A program made the translations under genes and the position numbers. Below are positions 17,490-26,950 of a stretch of 64,000 nt of DNA, piece after piece (position 1 is the first letter of the stretch; the number at the start of each line of letters is the position of its first letter). This stretch comes from an uncultured Draconibacterium sp. (GTDB taxonomy: Bacteria; Bacteroidota; Bacteroidia; Bacteroidales; Prolixibacteraceae). The notes under the pieces are model-generated. The model saw nothing but the letters and a program-made list of their open reading frames with translations, made no database searches and had not been told where the DNA came from. The stretch is from NCBI RefSeq assembly GCF_963675065.1, contig NZ_OY775905.1:310001-374000 (forward strand). Reading direction: 5' to 3'.

Positions 17490-18353
17490 ATGCTGAATGT
17501 TGGATTAATCGGGAACACTGAAATTCTTGAGCCATTTGTAATGGAAATCAAGAAAAACACCCAAATCAATATTATTGGGAAAGCATCTGTTGGATCGAGC
17601 GAAGAGCTCACCGGTTTTCATTATTCCATCCCGGAATTTAACCGGGTTGAATTAATTGAACGTGCCGATTTGATTATCATGGACAACTCAATGCCCATGC
17701 CTTTTAAGTTTATGCGCGATATTGTAAAAAAATCGAAACACATATTTTGCGTTGAGTATCCCGATCTTACTATCGACGAGTGTACTGAGCTGAATAAGCT
17801 CATCAACGAATCGCGCTCTTTGGTACAGGTTACCAATCCGTATTTTTTCTCGTCGGCCATTCAGTGGGCAAACAAAAACATTAAAACGCCGGCTTTTATC
17901 GATTATTCCAATTTCGAGCAAAATGTAACAGAAAAGAAATCGCTGTACCCCATGTTGTTAATGCTGTTGAAGATTACCGGCATTTCTCCGAAAAAAATTG
18001 GCGCCGTTACTTTCCCGGGATATAACAACTCGAAATTCACAAACGTTCGACTGGAGTTTGGCGACGCTTCAGTGGTTAACCTGAATTTTGGGAAACTGGA
18101 ATCGCTGAAAAATTTTAAAGTCAGAATTTATTCCGACAACCAGTTTGCAACTTTTAATTTCAGCAAAGAAAAATTCCTTTCCGATAATAAAACTATCGAA
18201 TTTGATGAAGATTGTATGGTAAGTGAGTTGGATATTTTTATCCAGGCGATAGAAGGAAAGATTAAAAAAATATCGACACTTGATGATTATTTAATTGCCA
18301 TGCACGTGGCCCAAAAAATCAATAAAAAGATCGCGCAATTTTCTATTCATTAA
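17490..18353 (+). CDS. Gfo/Idh/MocA-like oxidoreductase, divergent
   Basis: 287 residues. The N-terminus folds like a Rossmann domain (MLNVGLIGNTEILEPF) with a DLIIMDN and HIFCVEYP pattern matching the strand that precedes the EKP motif in Gfo/Idh/MocA proteins, but the EKP itself reads EYP. The second half resembles a reduced substrate domain (VRLEFGDASVVNLNFG). Cofactor binding is therefore uncertain; it might be a non-catalytic relative. It is followed after about 90 nt by a polyprenyl-phosphate sugar transferase, so a role in surface polysaccharide metabolism is possible but only by context. Confidence 0.65.
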   Translation: MLNVGLIGNTEILEPFVMEIKKNTQINIIGKASVGSSEELTGFHYSIPEFNRVELIERADLIIMDNSMPMPFKFMRDIVKKSKHIFCVEYPDLTIDECTELNKLINESRSLVQVTNPYFFSSAIQWANKNIKTPAFIDYSNFEQNVTEKKSLYPMLLMLLKITGISPKKIGAVTFPGYNNSKFTNVRLEFGDASVVNLNFGKLESLKNFKVRIYSDNQFATFNFSKEKFLSDNKTIEFDEDCMVSELDIFIQAIEGKIKKISTLDDYLIAMHVAQKINKKIAQFSIH

Positions 18354-18444
18354 TGCCAACAAAAAACTACTTTTACGGCAACATTTTGCATTGCAAGGCG
18401 TTTTACTACTGATTGAAAAAACGACCTGACTTAATCGCTTGTTA

Positions 18445-19863
18445 ATGAATAAATCGCGGCAAACAGCCAAATATTTATTATTCGATTTTTTTGCTGCAGC
18501 ACTTGCCTGGGCTGCTTTTTTTGTGTACCGAAAAGAAATTATTGAACCCCAGCATTTTAACGGGTGGGATGTTCCGTTTGAACTCACTCCGCAATTCTAT
18601 TTAGGCTTACTGGTGATTCCTGCATTTTGGATTACCTTTTACTACATTGTTGGTTTTTACAACAACATATATCGTCGGTCACGACTTCTGGAACTGGGAC
18701 AAACCTTCTTTACATCGGTAGTTGGAGTTGTGATAATTTTCTTTGTATTTTTATTGGACGATTGGATTGGATCGTATAAAAACTACTACAATCTGGTGTT
18801 CACGCTGTTCGGATTACATTTTTCGCTCACCTATATTTTCCGCTTGATACTTACCACACAAACCATTCATAAAATACACAAACGCAAGATTGGCTTTAAT
18901 ACGCTAATTATTGGCAGCAACGAAAAGGCACTGAAGGTCTACAACGAGATGTTAAGCCAGGTAAGGCCGGCCGGAAATAAATTTGTTGGTTTTATAGAAC
19001 TTGATGAGGCCAGCAACTCCGTTTTAGGAGAGCAACTACCTATGCTTGGGCACATAAAGGACATTCTCAACATTCTGGATAAAGAGCAAATTGAAGAAGT
19101 TATTCTGGCGCTGGAAACAAGCGAGCACGATAAACTGAGTGAAATACTTACGATTATTGAAAACAGGCAGATCACCATTTGGGGAATCCCCGATTTGTAC
19201 GATTTGCTATCCGGCACTACAAAAACCAATACTATTTTTGGAAGTCCACTGATAAAAATCAGCAATGGATTAATGCCCGGCTGGGAGGAAAACATGAAAC
19301 GTTTGTTGGATGTATTGCTCTCCATTATCGCACTTATTCTGTTTTTCCCGGTATTTATTGTACTTGCGTTTATCATTAAAACAACATCAAAAGGGCCAAT
19401 CATTTACAAACAGCAACGCATAGGACGATACGGAAAACCATTTTACATTTACAAGTTGCGAAGTATGGTTGACGGAGCAGAAAATGGGTCCCCGGCGTTG
19501 TCATCGGAGAATGATGCACGGATTACTCCGATCGGCCGTTTTCTTCGTAAAACACACCTCGATGAGATTCCCCAGTTTTTTAATGTAATAACGGGAACCA
19601 TGTCGTTGGTGGGGCCGCGTCCCGAGCGCGAATACTACATTAAACAAATTATAAAACGGGCACCGCATTACACCCACTTACACAAATTGCGTCCGGGAAT
19701 AACATCGTGGGGGCAGGTAAAATGTGGCTATGCATCGAATATTGATGAAATGCTGGAACGCTTAACCTACGACATGATGTACTTGAAAAACATTTCCTTG
19801 TACATAGACTTTAAGATCATGATTTACACCATCATGGTTAGCGTTAAAGGCAATGGAAAGTAA
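18445..19863 (+). CDS. Undecaprenyl-phosphate sugar phosphotransferase (WcaJ/CpsE type)
   Basis: 472 residues from ATG 18445; an in-frame TTG six nt upstream is less likely. Four N-terminal membrane helices (about 10-125), a nucleotide-binding-like middle domain (IGFNTLIIGSNEKALKVYNE), one membrane helix near 290-315 and the catalytic bacterial sugar transferase domain: KRLLDVLLS, GPIIYKQQRIGRYGKPFYIY, KLRSM, GRFLRKTHLDEIPQFFN, MSLVGPRPERE. It transfers a sugar-1-phosphate to undecaprenyl phosphate, the first step of an exopolysaccharide or O-antigen-like polymer. No other polysaccharide gene cluster is adjacent. Confidence 0.92.
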   Translation: MNKSRQTAKYLLFDFFAAALAWAAFFVYRKEIIEPQHFNGWDVPFELTPQFYLGLLVIPAFWITFYYIVGFYNNIYRRSRLLELGQTFFTSVVGVVIIFFVFLLDDWIGSYKNYYNLVFTLFGLHFSLTYIFRLILTTQTIHKIHKRKIGFNTLIIGSNEKALKVYNEMLSQVRPAGNKFVGFIELDEASNSVLGEQLPMLGHIKDILNILDKEQIEEVILALETSEHDKLSEILTIIENRQITIWGIPDLYDLLSGTTKTNTIFGSPLIKISNGLMPGWEENMKRLLDVLLSIIALILFFPVFIVLAFIIKTTSKGPIIYKQQRIGRYGKPFYIYKLRSMVDGAENGSPALSSENDARITPIGRFLRKTHLDEIPQFFNVITGTMSLVGPRPEREYYIKQIIKRAPHYTHLHKLRPGITSWGQVKCGYASNIDEMLERLTYDMMYLKNISLYIDFKIMIYTIMVSVKGNGK

Positions 19864-19870
19864 AACTTTT

Positions 19871-19980
19871 CAGTCGCAGTTACCAGTCTCAGTACCCAAC
19901 ATCAAGTATCCAGTATCCGTTATTCAGTTAAGCATTTCTGCATTGAAGCATTCTCGCATGAAAGCATTCTATCATTCAAA
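19871..19980. repeat. Degenerate heptanucleotide repeat array between convergent genes
   Basis: About 110 nt of 7-nt periodic words. The first part repeats variants of AGTATCC (AGTTACC, AGTCTC, AGTACCC, AGTATCC twice); the second repeats variants of AGCATTC with a 16 nt higher-order period (AAGCATTTCTGCATTG, AAGCATTCTCGCATGA, AAGCATTCTATCATTC). It fills the junction of the sugar transferase (+) and the ABM gene (-) and reaches the last codons of the latter. Confidence 0.7.
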
Positions 19981-20287
19981 ATTCCGCATCGCGCTCCACC
20001 AGGGCTACTCTGAGTTTGTATTTTTTATACCACTTTTCCTTCCCCAGTTTTTGTGCCTGCAAATGTTTGGCATTTTGTTTCCAGTTTTTAATCGCTTCCA
20101 GGCTCTCCCAGTACGAAATGGTTATTCCCAACTCTTCGCGCGCTGATTCTTCTCCTAAAAAACCGGGTTGTTGTTGGGCCAGCTCCAACATTTGCTTGGC
20201 CATTTCAGAGTAACCTTCATCAATGGTGCTGCGTTGTGTTGTAAAAATTACGGCGTAGTATGGTGGTTTTGGTGTTTTGGCAATCAT
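19976..20287 (-). CDS. Antibiotic biosynthesis monooxygenase (ABM)-like small protein
   Basis: 103 residues with the ferredoxin-like ABM pattern: YYAVIFTTQRS strand, MAKQMLELAQQQPGFLGEESARE and ITISYWESLEAIKNWKQNAKHL. The SYWESLEAIKxW segment is typical of the ABM/YhgC group found widely in bacteria, usually of unknown physiological role; a quinol or heme-type substrate cannot be assigned. ATG overlaps the thpR stop by 4 nt (ATGA), so the two are translationally coupled. Confidence 0.82.
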   Translation of the reverse strand: MIAKTPKPPYYAVIFTTQRSTIDEGYSEMAKQMLELAQQQPGFLGEESAREELGITISYWESLEAIKNWKQNAKHLQAQKLGKEKWYKKYKLRVALVERDAEF

Positions 20288-20850
20288 TTTAATGAGAATG
20301 TTTTTATTGGCCTATATTCCGGGCCGGTTTGTTTTAATATACTCTGAAACAGAATTAGTTCTTTAACCTCAACTTTCTGGTATTCTACCGTTGGCATTTC
20401 ATCTATAATAGCAAAAAACCGGTTTCTGTTTTCAACCGATTTTATACGGCCTAACGTTAAATGTGGTCTGAATGTTTTTTGCTCGCTATCGAAACCACAG
20501 GCGACCACCTGCTTCTCGATTTCCGGCACCAATTGCAACAACTCCTCCGATTCTTTGAGTTTAATAAACAAAACGCGTGGCTGGTTTCTGCTTTTAAAAT
20601 AACCTACGCCCTTTAAGGTGATTTCAAATTTCGTTTTGTCAGAAAGTAAATCCTCTAATCGATCGGCCAATTCGTACAGTTGTTCGCGTGTTGTGTTGCC
20701 TATAAAACGCAGCGTTAAATGAAGATTATTGGGATCAACCCAGTTTATCCGGTCGTTGGAAAACTGATTTTTAAAATGCTGCAGCAGTTTCAGCACTTCC
20801 ATGTTCGGAGTAATTTTTATGGCAATAAAAGTTCTGATGTGGTCTCGCAT
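20284..20850 (-). CDS. thpR: RNA 2',3'-cyclic phosphodiesterase
   Basis: 188 residues with the two HxTx motifs of the 2H phosphoesterase family, HLTLRFIG (N-terminal half) and HLTLGRIK (C-terminal half). The family opens 2',3'-cyclic phosphates on RNA and can ligate tRNA halves in vitro. Start MRDHIRTFIAIKI is typical of ThpR. It overlaps the downstream ABM gene by 4 nt and follows the DUF4294 gene by one base, so all three form one transcript. Confidence 0.93.
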   Translation of the reverse strand: MRDHIRTFIAIKITPNMEVLKLLQHFKNQFSNDRINWVDPNNLHLTLRFIGNTTREQLYELADRLEDLLSDKTKFEITLKGVGYFKSRNQPRVLFIKLKESEELLQLVPEIEKQVVACGFDSEQKTFRPHLTLGRIKSVENRNRFFAIIDEMPTVEYQKVEVKELILFQSILKQTGPEYRPIKTFSLK

Positions 20851-20851
20851 G

Positions 20852-21439
20852 CTACAAATATCCTAATTCAATTAATGTAACAATTTCTTCCAGCACCTGG
20901 TCCTCTTCATCAGGATCGTAACCGGCTTTCAAATCGTTTCTGAAAAGCCGGGCGATGCCCTGCCAAAAGGTGGCGCTAAATCCTCCCCTGAAATCTTTAA
21001 TCAGACTGTATGGTGTTCGCTCGGTTTCACGATTGATTAGTTTCAGCAAAATCCGCCCATCCGAGATCGACCACTTTTTCAATTCATTTTTGTGTTTGTC
21101 TAATAATTCTTTTTCAAGCTGCTTCATCAATTTTCGCTTCTCCTTTCGTGTCTCCAGAGCGTAGTATTCGGGCTCGTACTCTTTCAACAACTCGCGCGCT
21201 TCAACAGCCAGTGGATACACCTTCTTCACTTTTTGTATGTAACGTGTATAACGCCGGTATTCTCGTTTGTTTTTAAACTCACGATCCGGAAAAACAGGTA
21301 TCTCTTTAATATTCTTAAAAATAATGGTATCGCCATCCTGAACATAGCCCATAATTACCTCAGAAGAATCGTTTTCCTGCGCCCCGGCCAGCCACGCTCC
21401 CCACATTAAAAACAGTATAAAAACAAACCTCTTCATCAA
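20852..21439 (-). CDS. DUF4294 family secreted protein
   Basis: 195 residues: signal peptide (FVFILFLMWGAWLAGAQ), then the DUF4294 region, a basic helical protein (REYRRYTRYIQKVKKVYPLA, RKEKRKLMKQLEKELLDKH, LLKLINRETERTPYSLIKDF). The family is restricted to Bacteroidota and has no known function. It is likely exported to the periplasm. First gene of the DUF4294-thpR-ABM transcript. Confidence 0.88.
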   Translation of the reverse strand: MMKRFVFILFLMWGAWLAGAQENDSSEVIMGYVQDGDTIIFKNIKEIPVFPDREFKNKREYRRYTRYIQKVKKVYPLAVEARELLKEYEPEYYALETRKEKRKLMKQLEKELLDKHKNELKKWSISDGRILLKLINRETERTPYSLIKDFRGGFSATFWQGIARLFRNDLKAGYDPDEEDQVLEEIVTLIELGYL

Positions 21440-21506
21440 AATATTTTTAACAACATAAAAGTAGAACGAAATAATCGTTATTCAATTACAGACCATACAA
21501 AGTTTA

Positions 21507-21514
21507 TATCTTTG
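21507..21514 (+). promoter_or_regulatory. Putative -7 element for arcA
   Basis: TATCTTTG fits TAnnTTTG and lies 29 nt before the ATG at 21544. Confidence 0.5.
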
Positions 21515-21543
21515 GTTCCGAAAACAAAAGATTATACGCGATT

Positions 21544-22803
21544 ATGCAAACATCGGTTTATTCAGAAATTGGCCAACTGGAAGGCGTAATTATCCACACT
21601 CCGGGTTCGGAAGTTGAAAACATGACACCGGCAAATGCCGAGCGTGCTTTGTACAGCGACATTTTAAATTTATCCATTGCCTCGACCGAATATGCCCAGT
21701 TTGAAGGCGTGCTAAAAAAGGTATCAAAGGTTTACCAGGTGAAAGATCTACTGTCTGATATTCTGGCTATTGATAAAGTAAAAAAAGAACTGCTGAATGA
21801 AATCTGCATGACCGAATACATCGATTCGTGCCAGCAAATGCTTGATACAGATGCGAAGACACTGGCAACAATGCTGATTGAAGGAGTGGTGCTGGAGAAA
21901 AACAACCTAACCAATTACCTGAGTAATGAGCGTTTTTTGCTGCGCCCTTTACACAACCTGTTTTTCACGCGCGACTCGGCGATGGCAATGAATGACGATA
22001 TGCTTATTGGCAAAATGGCAAATCCTGTTCGCGAGCGGGAATCGGTTATTATGGAGGCCATTTATAAGTACCACCCGGAAATTGAGACCCACGTTTTGAA
22101 TCCTGCCAAACCCGAATCGAACATTATGGTGCATCGAAAATCGATGGTCGAAGGCGGCGATGTACAAATTGCGCGCGACGATATTTTTGTTATTGGTACC
22201 GGCGTTAGAACCAGCACGCAGGGAATTGATTTTATCATCGAAAACATTAAAAAGCACAAAAAAGAAAAACAACATATTATCGTTCAGGAACTGCCCGAAA
22301 CACCCGAGTCGTTTATTCACCTCGACATGGTTTTCACTTTTCTGAATACGGATGAATGTATGGTTTATCCGCCTGTAATTTTTGGAATGAGCCGTTTTAA
22401 AACCATACACATGGAAATTGAAAACGGCGATGTTAGCAGAATTGAAGAAATGCCCAACCTGCCAAAAGCGTTAAAAAAACTAGGCATGAATTTAAAACCG
22501 ATTTCGTGTGGCGGTAACAGTGACGAATGGATACAGGAGCGCGAACAATGGCACAGCGGTGCTAACTTTTTGGCTTTTGCTCCGGGAAAAATAATTGGCT
22601 ACCAGCGCAACGTACACACCATTGAAGAGCTGAACAAAAACGGCTACGAGGTAATTGCAGCTACCGATATCATTTCGGGAAAAAGATCGGTTGAAGATTA
22701 CAAAAAATGTGTGGTAACCATTGCAGGATCGGAGCTGGCACGCGGTGGTGGCGGTGCCCGTTGTATGTCGCAACCATTCAGAAGAGCAGCAGTAAACTGG
22801 TAG
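21544..22803 (+). CDS. arcA: Arginine deiminase
   Basis: 419 residues. Characteristic motifs are present in order: LFFTRDSAMAMND, EGGDVQIARDDIFVIGTGVRTS, FIHLDMVFTFLN and the catalytic cysteine in GGGGARCMSQPFRR at the C-terminus. It hydrolyses arginine to citrulline and ammonia. No ornithine carbamoyltransferase, carbamate kinase or arginine/ornithine antiporter lies nearby, so it is not part of a canonical ADI operon here. A SpoU methyltransferase gene follows 24 nt later. Confidence 0.95.
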   Translation: MQTSVYSEIGQLEGVIIHTPGSEVENMTPANAERALYSDILNLSIASTEYAQFEGVLKKVSKVYQVKDLLSDILAIDKVKKELLNEICMTEYIDSCQQMLDTDAKTLATMLIEGVVLEKNNLTNYLSNERFLLRPLHNLFFTRDSAMAMNDDMLIGKMANPVRERESVIMEAIYKYHPEIETHVLNPAKPESNIMVHRKSMVEGGDVQIARDDIFVIGTGVRTSTQGIDFIIENIKKHKKEKQHIIVQELPETPESFIHLDMVFTFLNTDECMVYPPVIFGMSRFKTIHMEIENGDVSRIEEMPNLPKALKKLGMNLKPISCGGNSDEWIQEREQWHSGANFLAFAPGKIIGYQRNVHTIEELNKNGYEVIAATDIISGKRSVEDYKKCVVTIAGSELARGGGGARCMSQPFRRAAVNW

Positions 22804-22827
22804 AATACTATTTAACAGAAAAGATTT

Positions 22828-23355
22828 ATGCGCAAACTCAGAAATATAGAACTTGGCCGTTTAAGCGTTGAGGAATACAAAAAATCGACAAAAACACCCA
22901 TTGTTGTGGTGCTTGATAATATAAGAAGCTGCAACAATATTGGTTCGGTGTTCCGCACTTCGGATGCCTTGCTGATTAACAAAATATACCTGTGTGGAAT
23001 TACAGCCACACCTCCCAACAACGAAATCAGGAAAACCGCACTTGACGCCGAAAAATCGGTTGACTGGGAATATTTTGAGCACACCGAAGAAGTGGTGAAA
23101 AAATTGCAGCAGGAAGGATTTAAAGTTTATGCCATTGAACAGGTAGAAAACAGTATTATGCTGCCCGATTTTCAACCGGCCGACGATGAAAAAGTTGCCC
23201 TGGTTTTTGGCAACGAAGTAAAAGGGGTTAAACAAAGCGTGGTCGATCTTTGCGATGGAAGCATTGAAATACCCCAATACGGCACCAAACATTCTTTCAA
23301 TATTTCGGTAAGTGCCGGTATTGTTTTGTGGGATATTTTTCAGAAAATAAAGTAA
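22828..23355 (+). CDS. TrmH/SpoU family RNA 2'-O-methyltransferase
   Basis: 175 residues with the knotted SPOUT fold motifs: VVLDNIRSCNNIGSVFRTSDA (motif 1), VALVFGNEVKGV (motif 2) and IEIPQYGTKHSFNISVSAGIVLWD (motif 3). It methylates the ribose of a tRNA or rRNA nucleotide with SAM; the exact target cannot be assigned. It probably shares a transcript with arcA. Confidence 0.9.
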   Translation: MRKLRNIELGRLSVEEYKKSTKTPIVVVLDNIRSCNNIGSVFRTSDALLINKIYLCGITATPPNNEIRKTALDAEKSVDWEYFEHTEEVVKKLQQEGFKVYAIEQVENSIMLPDFQPADDEKVALVFGNEVKGVKQSVVDLCDGSIEIPQYGTKHSFNISVSAGIVLWDIFQKIK

Positions 23356-23389
23356 GTATTTATAGTTATATTCCTAAACAAAAGAAGCG

Positions 23390-26300
23390 TCATTTATTAA
23401 AACATTTTTTAATAATCTTCTCAAGCTTTTCTCTTTTTATGGGTTTGGAAATGTAATGATCACAACCGGCCTTTATTGCTTTTGCTTTATCTCCTTCGAT
23501 AGCATAAGCTGTTTGAGCAATAATTTTTACGTCCTTATTAAATTCTCTTATTCTTTTTGTTGTTTCATAACCACTCAGCCCGGGCATTTTTATATCCATA
23601 AGAATCAAATCTACATCTGAATTATTCTTACAATAATTTACGGCTTCGAGTCCATTAGATATTATTTTTAATTTTCCTGAAAGATCTTTCAATATTGTTG
23701 ATAGATATAAAGAGCTGGTTTCATCATCCTCAACAACCAGAATGTTTAGTTTAACTCGTTGCTGAGATTGAATTTTATGATTGGCATTACAATTTCCTTC
23801 TTTTGTGGCTGGCAATTTATAGGGAATTGTAAATAAAAACGTCGACCCCGCATTTTCTTCAGAATTAACACAAATTTTTCCTCCTAACATTTCCACATAA
23901 GATTTGGCTATTGCAAGACCTAAGCCTGAACCTTCATATACACGAGAGTCTTTAATATCAGCTTGTTCAAAGCGATTGAAAACCGCATCTTTACGATCTG
24001 CCGGTATTCCTATTCCATTATCTTCAACGTAAAATTCCAGAAACTCTTTATTCTGTTTACATCCAATTTTAATACTACCCTTATCTGTAAATTTTATTGC
24101 ATTTTTTATCAGATTTGAGAGCACTGAACCTAACTTGCTTTTATCAGTAACAATCAAAGAATTATCATCCGGTAATATATTGTCAATAACTAGGCTCAAT
24201 CCTTTTTTCTCCGCTTCCAGACTAAAAAAATCATGTAAGGTTAAAAGATGTTTATTAATGTTGACTGTATTCGAAGAAATTCGTATCTCACCTGTTTCTA
24301 TCCGTGAAATTTCAATAATATCATTTACCGTATTCAACATTCGATTGCCACTTTTCTGAATAATCTCAATATACTGCTGTTGCTGTTCACCGCTTAAGCC
24401 AGGCTCTTTCAACAAATCTGTAAATCCAAAAATACCATTCATGGGGGTGCGGATTTCATGGCTCATATTCGCAAGAAAAGCAGATTTTAAACGGTCGCTT
24501 TCTTCTGCTTTTTCTTTGGCTTGCTTTAGTTCTTCTTCACTCTTTTTTTGTACGGTAACATCTGCAAATACTGTGGCGAATTCACCCTTCCTGAGTGAAA
24601 AAGCAGATATTGAAAAATGTTTGTTAATGGGTTCAAAATACCGATCAAAGGTGTATGGCATACCAGTTTCTGCAACCTTTGAATAGGTCTCCAAAAATGG
24701 AGCTTCTTTTGTTCCAAAGAGATCAGTTGCCAATTGCCCAATGGCAGCTTCCTTTTTAATATTCAAAATTTTCTCCGAAATATCATTTGCTTCAGTAATT
24801 CGATAATTAATGGCATTACCATTATCATCGTAAACTATTTGGTGTAAATAAACACCTTCTTGCATTGAATTAAATAAATTTCTGTATTTATGTTCGCTTT
24901 GTCTTAAAGCTTCTTCAGTTTTCTTGCGCTCAGTTATATCAGCGTGAAAGGCCATCAGGTGACTATCAGGCAGAAGAACAGCGTCTAATCTTACATCAAT
25001 AACTGTTTCGTCCTTTTTCTTTAATTTGAGCTCATGTTTTAATTTTCCTTCTTCCTTTAATTTTTGAAAACTACCAATATCTTTTTTATCGGCTAAAACA
25101 TCAGGAATTGAAAGTTGAAGTAAGTCATCCCGGGTATAACCCAATAATTTACATGCTCCCTGGTTGACATCAATGTATTTTCCTTTTTCATCAACTACCA
25201 ATATTCCAAGAGGCGAATTTTCAACATATCTTCTGTATTTTAATTCTGAATCCTGCAGTGCTTTTTCAGCTTTAAATCGTCTTAAAGAAACCGACATTAA
25301 ATGAGCATAAGATTCGAGCAGTTCTAGTGAGGGAGACGCCTGCCCTTTTTTAAAAGCCAACATGGTTGTACCATACAGTTCTCCTTCAATAACATGGGCT
25401 ATAGGAAACAAACGATCGATGCCAGTGGCCGCACGTATTGCCTTGTCGGCAAGTTCAGGAATAGCGCCGAATGTAACTTCAGCAAAAGAACTGTACGAGG
25501 CAACCACATCTTTTACAATCATTTGGTATGTTGAGTCATCAACCGGAGAAGCAGTCCCGGTTATCTTTTTCCCTGCAACTTTTACTATTGTATTGAAAAT
25601 TCCCTTTTCTGCTTCAATATCCAGAACTTGTAACTCCTTTTTTTCCGAATGGTAGTAACTAAATACAGCCAGTGAAGCCCCTGTGTGTTCTTTTAAGTCA
25701 TTTAATATAATACTACTAAACTCATCAATGGTATGTTTATCTGCTAAATGGAGAGCTATCGAATTTAGAAACTTTTGATTTAACTGCTGTTGTCTGGCTT
25801 TTTCCTCTGCCTTTTTATGGTGGGTAACATCAGAAAACGACACTGCAAATTTTCCTTTTTCCGGACAGTACGCGATCCCTTCAAAAAACTTTTTGTTATG
25901 TTCGGAATAAAAACGATACTCCTTCGGGTTCCCTGTTAATGCTACATCTCCAAAAATATCAAGCCATTTATTCAATTCCTCCTTGGGTAGAAATTTACTC
26001 GCCTTTTTCCCAATTATTGAGTTCCTGGAAACATTGAGAAATTTTTCATACATCCTATTTACCAGGAGTGTTTTATAATCAATTACTTTCCCTGATTTAT
26101 TAAAGATTATTTCGTGCAAGGCATGACCTCGCCCCATGTTCTCAAATAACAATTTATATTTTGCTTCACTTTTTAAGACTTGTAATTGATCAAGTTTGTG
26201 CTTTGTAATATCTTGAGTAAATCCAATTGCTGAAATGGGATTACCGTCTGAATCGTAATTAATTTCAGCTTCTTCCCTTACCCATTTTATTTCATTATTC

Positions 26301-26950
26301 ACCAGTAAACGATGTTCAATACCATAAGTTTTTCTGCTATCAACCGCCAAAGTCCATTCGGTATTGACATATTCCCTGTCTTCAGGGTGTACGCAATTCA
26401 GAAATAATTCATAATTCATTTTTGTTCCGACCGGAACACCAAAAATCTTATAATTTTCTCTAGTCCAAATCAAATTGTTTTTAACCAGATCAAGCTCCCA
26501 GGTGCCAATTTTACTTATTTCCTGCGCCTTGGATAAATAAAATTGTTTTTTCAATAAGTGATTTTGTGCTACTTTGGATTCGGTGATATCCTTTGAGATA
26601 ACTATTATTCCAATCAAATTCCTGTTTTTGTCCAGCAAGGGAGAATATTTAATATACACTGGAAATACTTTACCGTACTTGTTTTCTACCTCAACTACGC
26701 CTTCCCACGAATCCCCACTTTTTAACGAATTCATGACTTCTCCGGACTGCTTTATTGTTGAGGCGGAAGGAATAATTTCTTTAATAGTTTTACCTATAAC
26801 GTCTTCGGATTTCCATTTGTAAAGTTCCTCTGCTGCTTTGTTCCAGCAAGTTATTTTACCATCCAAATCCGTAGAAATAATACTATCGCTTATCGAATCG
26901 ATTAAAGCTTCTTTGAACAAATTTTGATTAATCTGATGGGTGGATGCCAT
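23390..26950 (-). CDS. Cytoplasmic hybrid histidine kinase, multiple PAS and GAF sensor domains
   Basis: 1186 residues, no membrane segment. Order: PAS (about 10-130), PAS/PAC (135-255), PAS-like (260-385), GAF (390-570), PAS (575-685), PAS-like (690-810), HisKA with the phospho-His in ANMSHEIRTPMNGIFGF, HATPase (NLIKNAIKFTD, DNGIGIP, GSGLGLAIAKSYVEMLGG) and a C-terminal receiver (VVEDDE, phospho-Asp in LILMDIKMPGLSG, Lys in YISKPIKRE). It senses an internal signal and phosphorylates itself; no separate response regulator or HPt gene is adjacent, so the output is unknown. It converges with the SpoU gene. Confidence 0.93.
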   Translation of the reverse strand: MASTHQINQNLFKEALIDSISDSIISTDLDGKITCWNKAAEELYKWKSEDVIGKTIKEIIPSASTIKQSGEVMNSLKSGDSWEGVVEVENKYGKVFPVYIKYSPLLDKNRNLIGIIVISKDITESKVAQNHLLKKQFYLSKAQEISKIGTWELDLVKNNLIWTRENYKIFGVPVGTKMNYELFLNCVHPEDREYVNTEWTLAVDSRKTYGIEHRLLVNNEIKWVREEAEINYDSDGNPISAIGFTQDITKHKLDQLQVLKSEAKYKLLFENMGRGHALHEIIFNKSGKVIDYKTLLVNRMYEKFLNVSRNSIIGKKASKFLPKEELNKWLDIFGDVALTGNPKEYRFYSEHNKKFFEGIAYCPEKGKFAVSFSDVTHHKKAEEKARQQQLNQKFLNSIALHLADKHTIDEFSSIILNDLKEHTGASLAVFSYYHSEKKELQVLDIEAEKGIFNTIVKVAGKKITGTASPVDDSTYQMIVKDVVASYSSFAEVTFGAIPELADKAIRAATGIDRLFPIAHVIEGELYGTTMLAFKKGQASPSLELLESYAHLMSVSLRRFKAEKALQDSELKYRRYVENSPLGILVVDEKGKYIDVNQGACKLLGYTRDDLLQLSIPDVLADKKDIGSFQKLKEEGKLKHELKLKKKDETVIDVRLDAVLLPDSHLMAFHADITERKKTEEALRQSEHKYRNLFNSMQEGVYLHQIVYDDNGNAINYRITEANDISEKILNIKKEAAIGQLATDLFGTKEAPFLETYSKVAETGMPYTFDRYFEPINKHFSISAFSLRKGEFATVFADVTVQKKSEEELKQAKEKAEESDRLKSAFLANMSHEIRTPMNGIFGFTDLLKEPGLSGEQQQQYIEIIQKSGNRMLNTVNDIIEISRIETGEIRISSNTVNINKHLLTLHDFFSLEAEKKGLSLVIDNILPDDNSLIVTDKSKLGSVLSNLIKNAIKFTDKGSIKIGCKQNKEFLEFYVEDNGIGIPADRKDAVFNRFEQADIKDSRVYEGSGLGLAIAKSYVEMLGGKICVNSEENAGSTFLFTIPYKLPATKEGNCNANHKIQSQQRVKLNILVVEDDETSSLYLSTILKDLSGKLKIISNGLEAVNYCKNNSDVDLILMDIKMPGLSGYETTKRIREFNKDVKIIAQTAYAIEGDKAKAIKAGCDHYISKPIKREKLEKIIKKCFNK

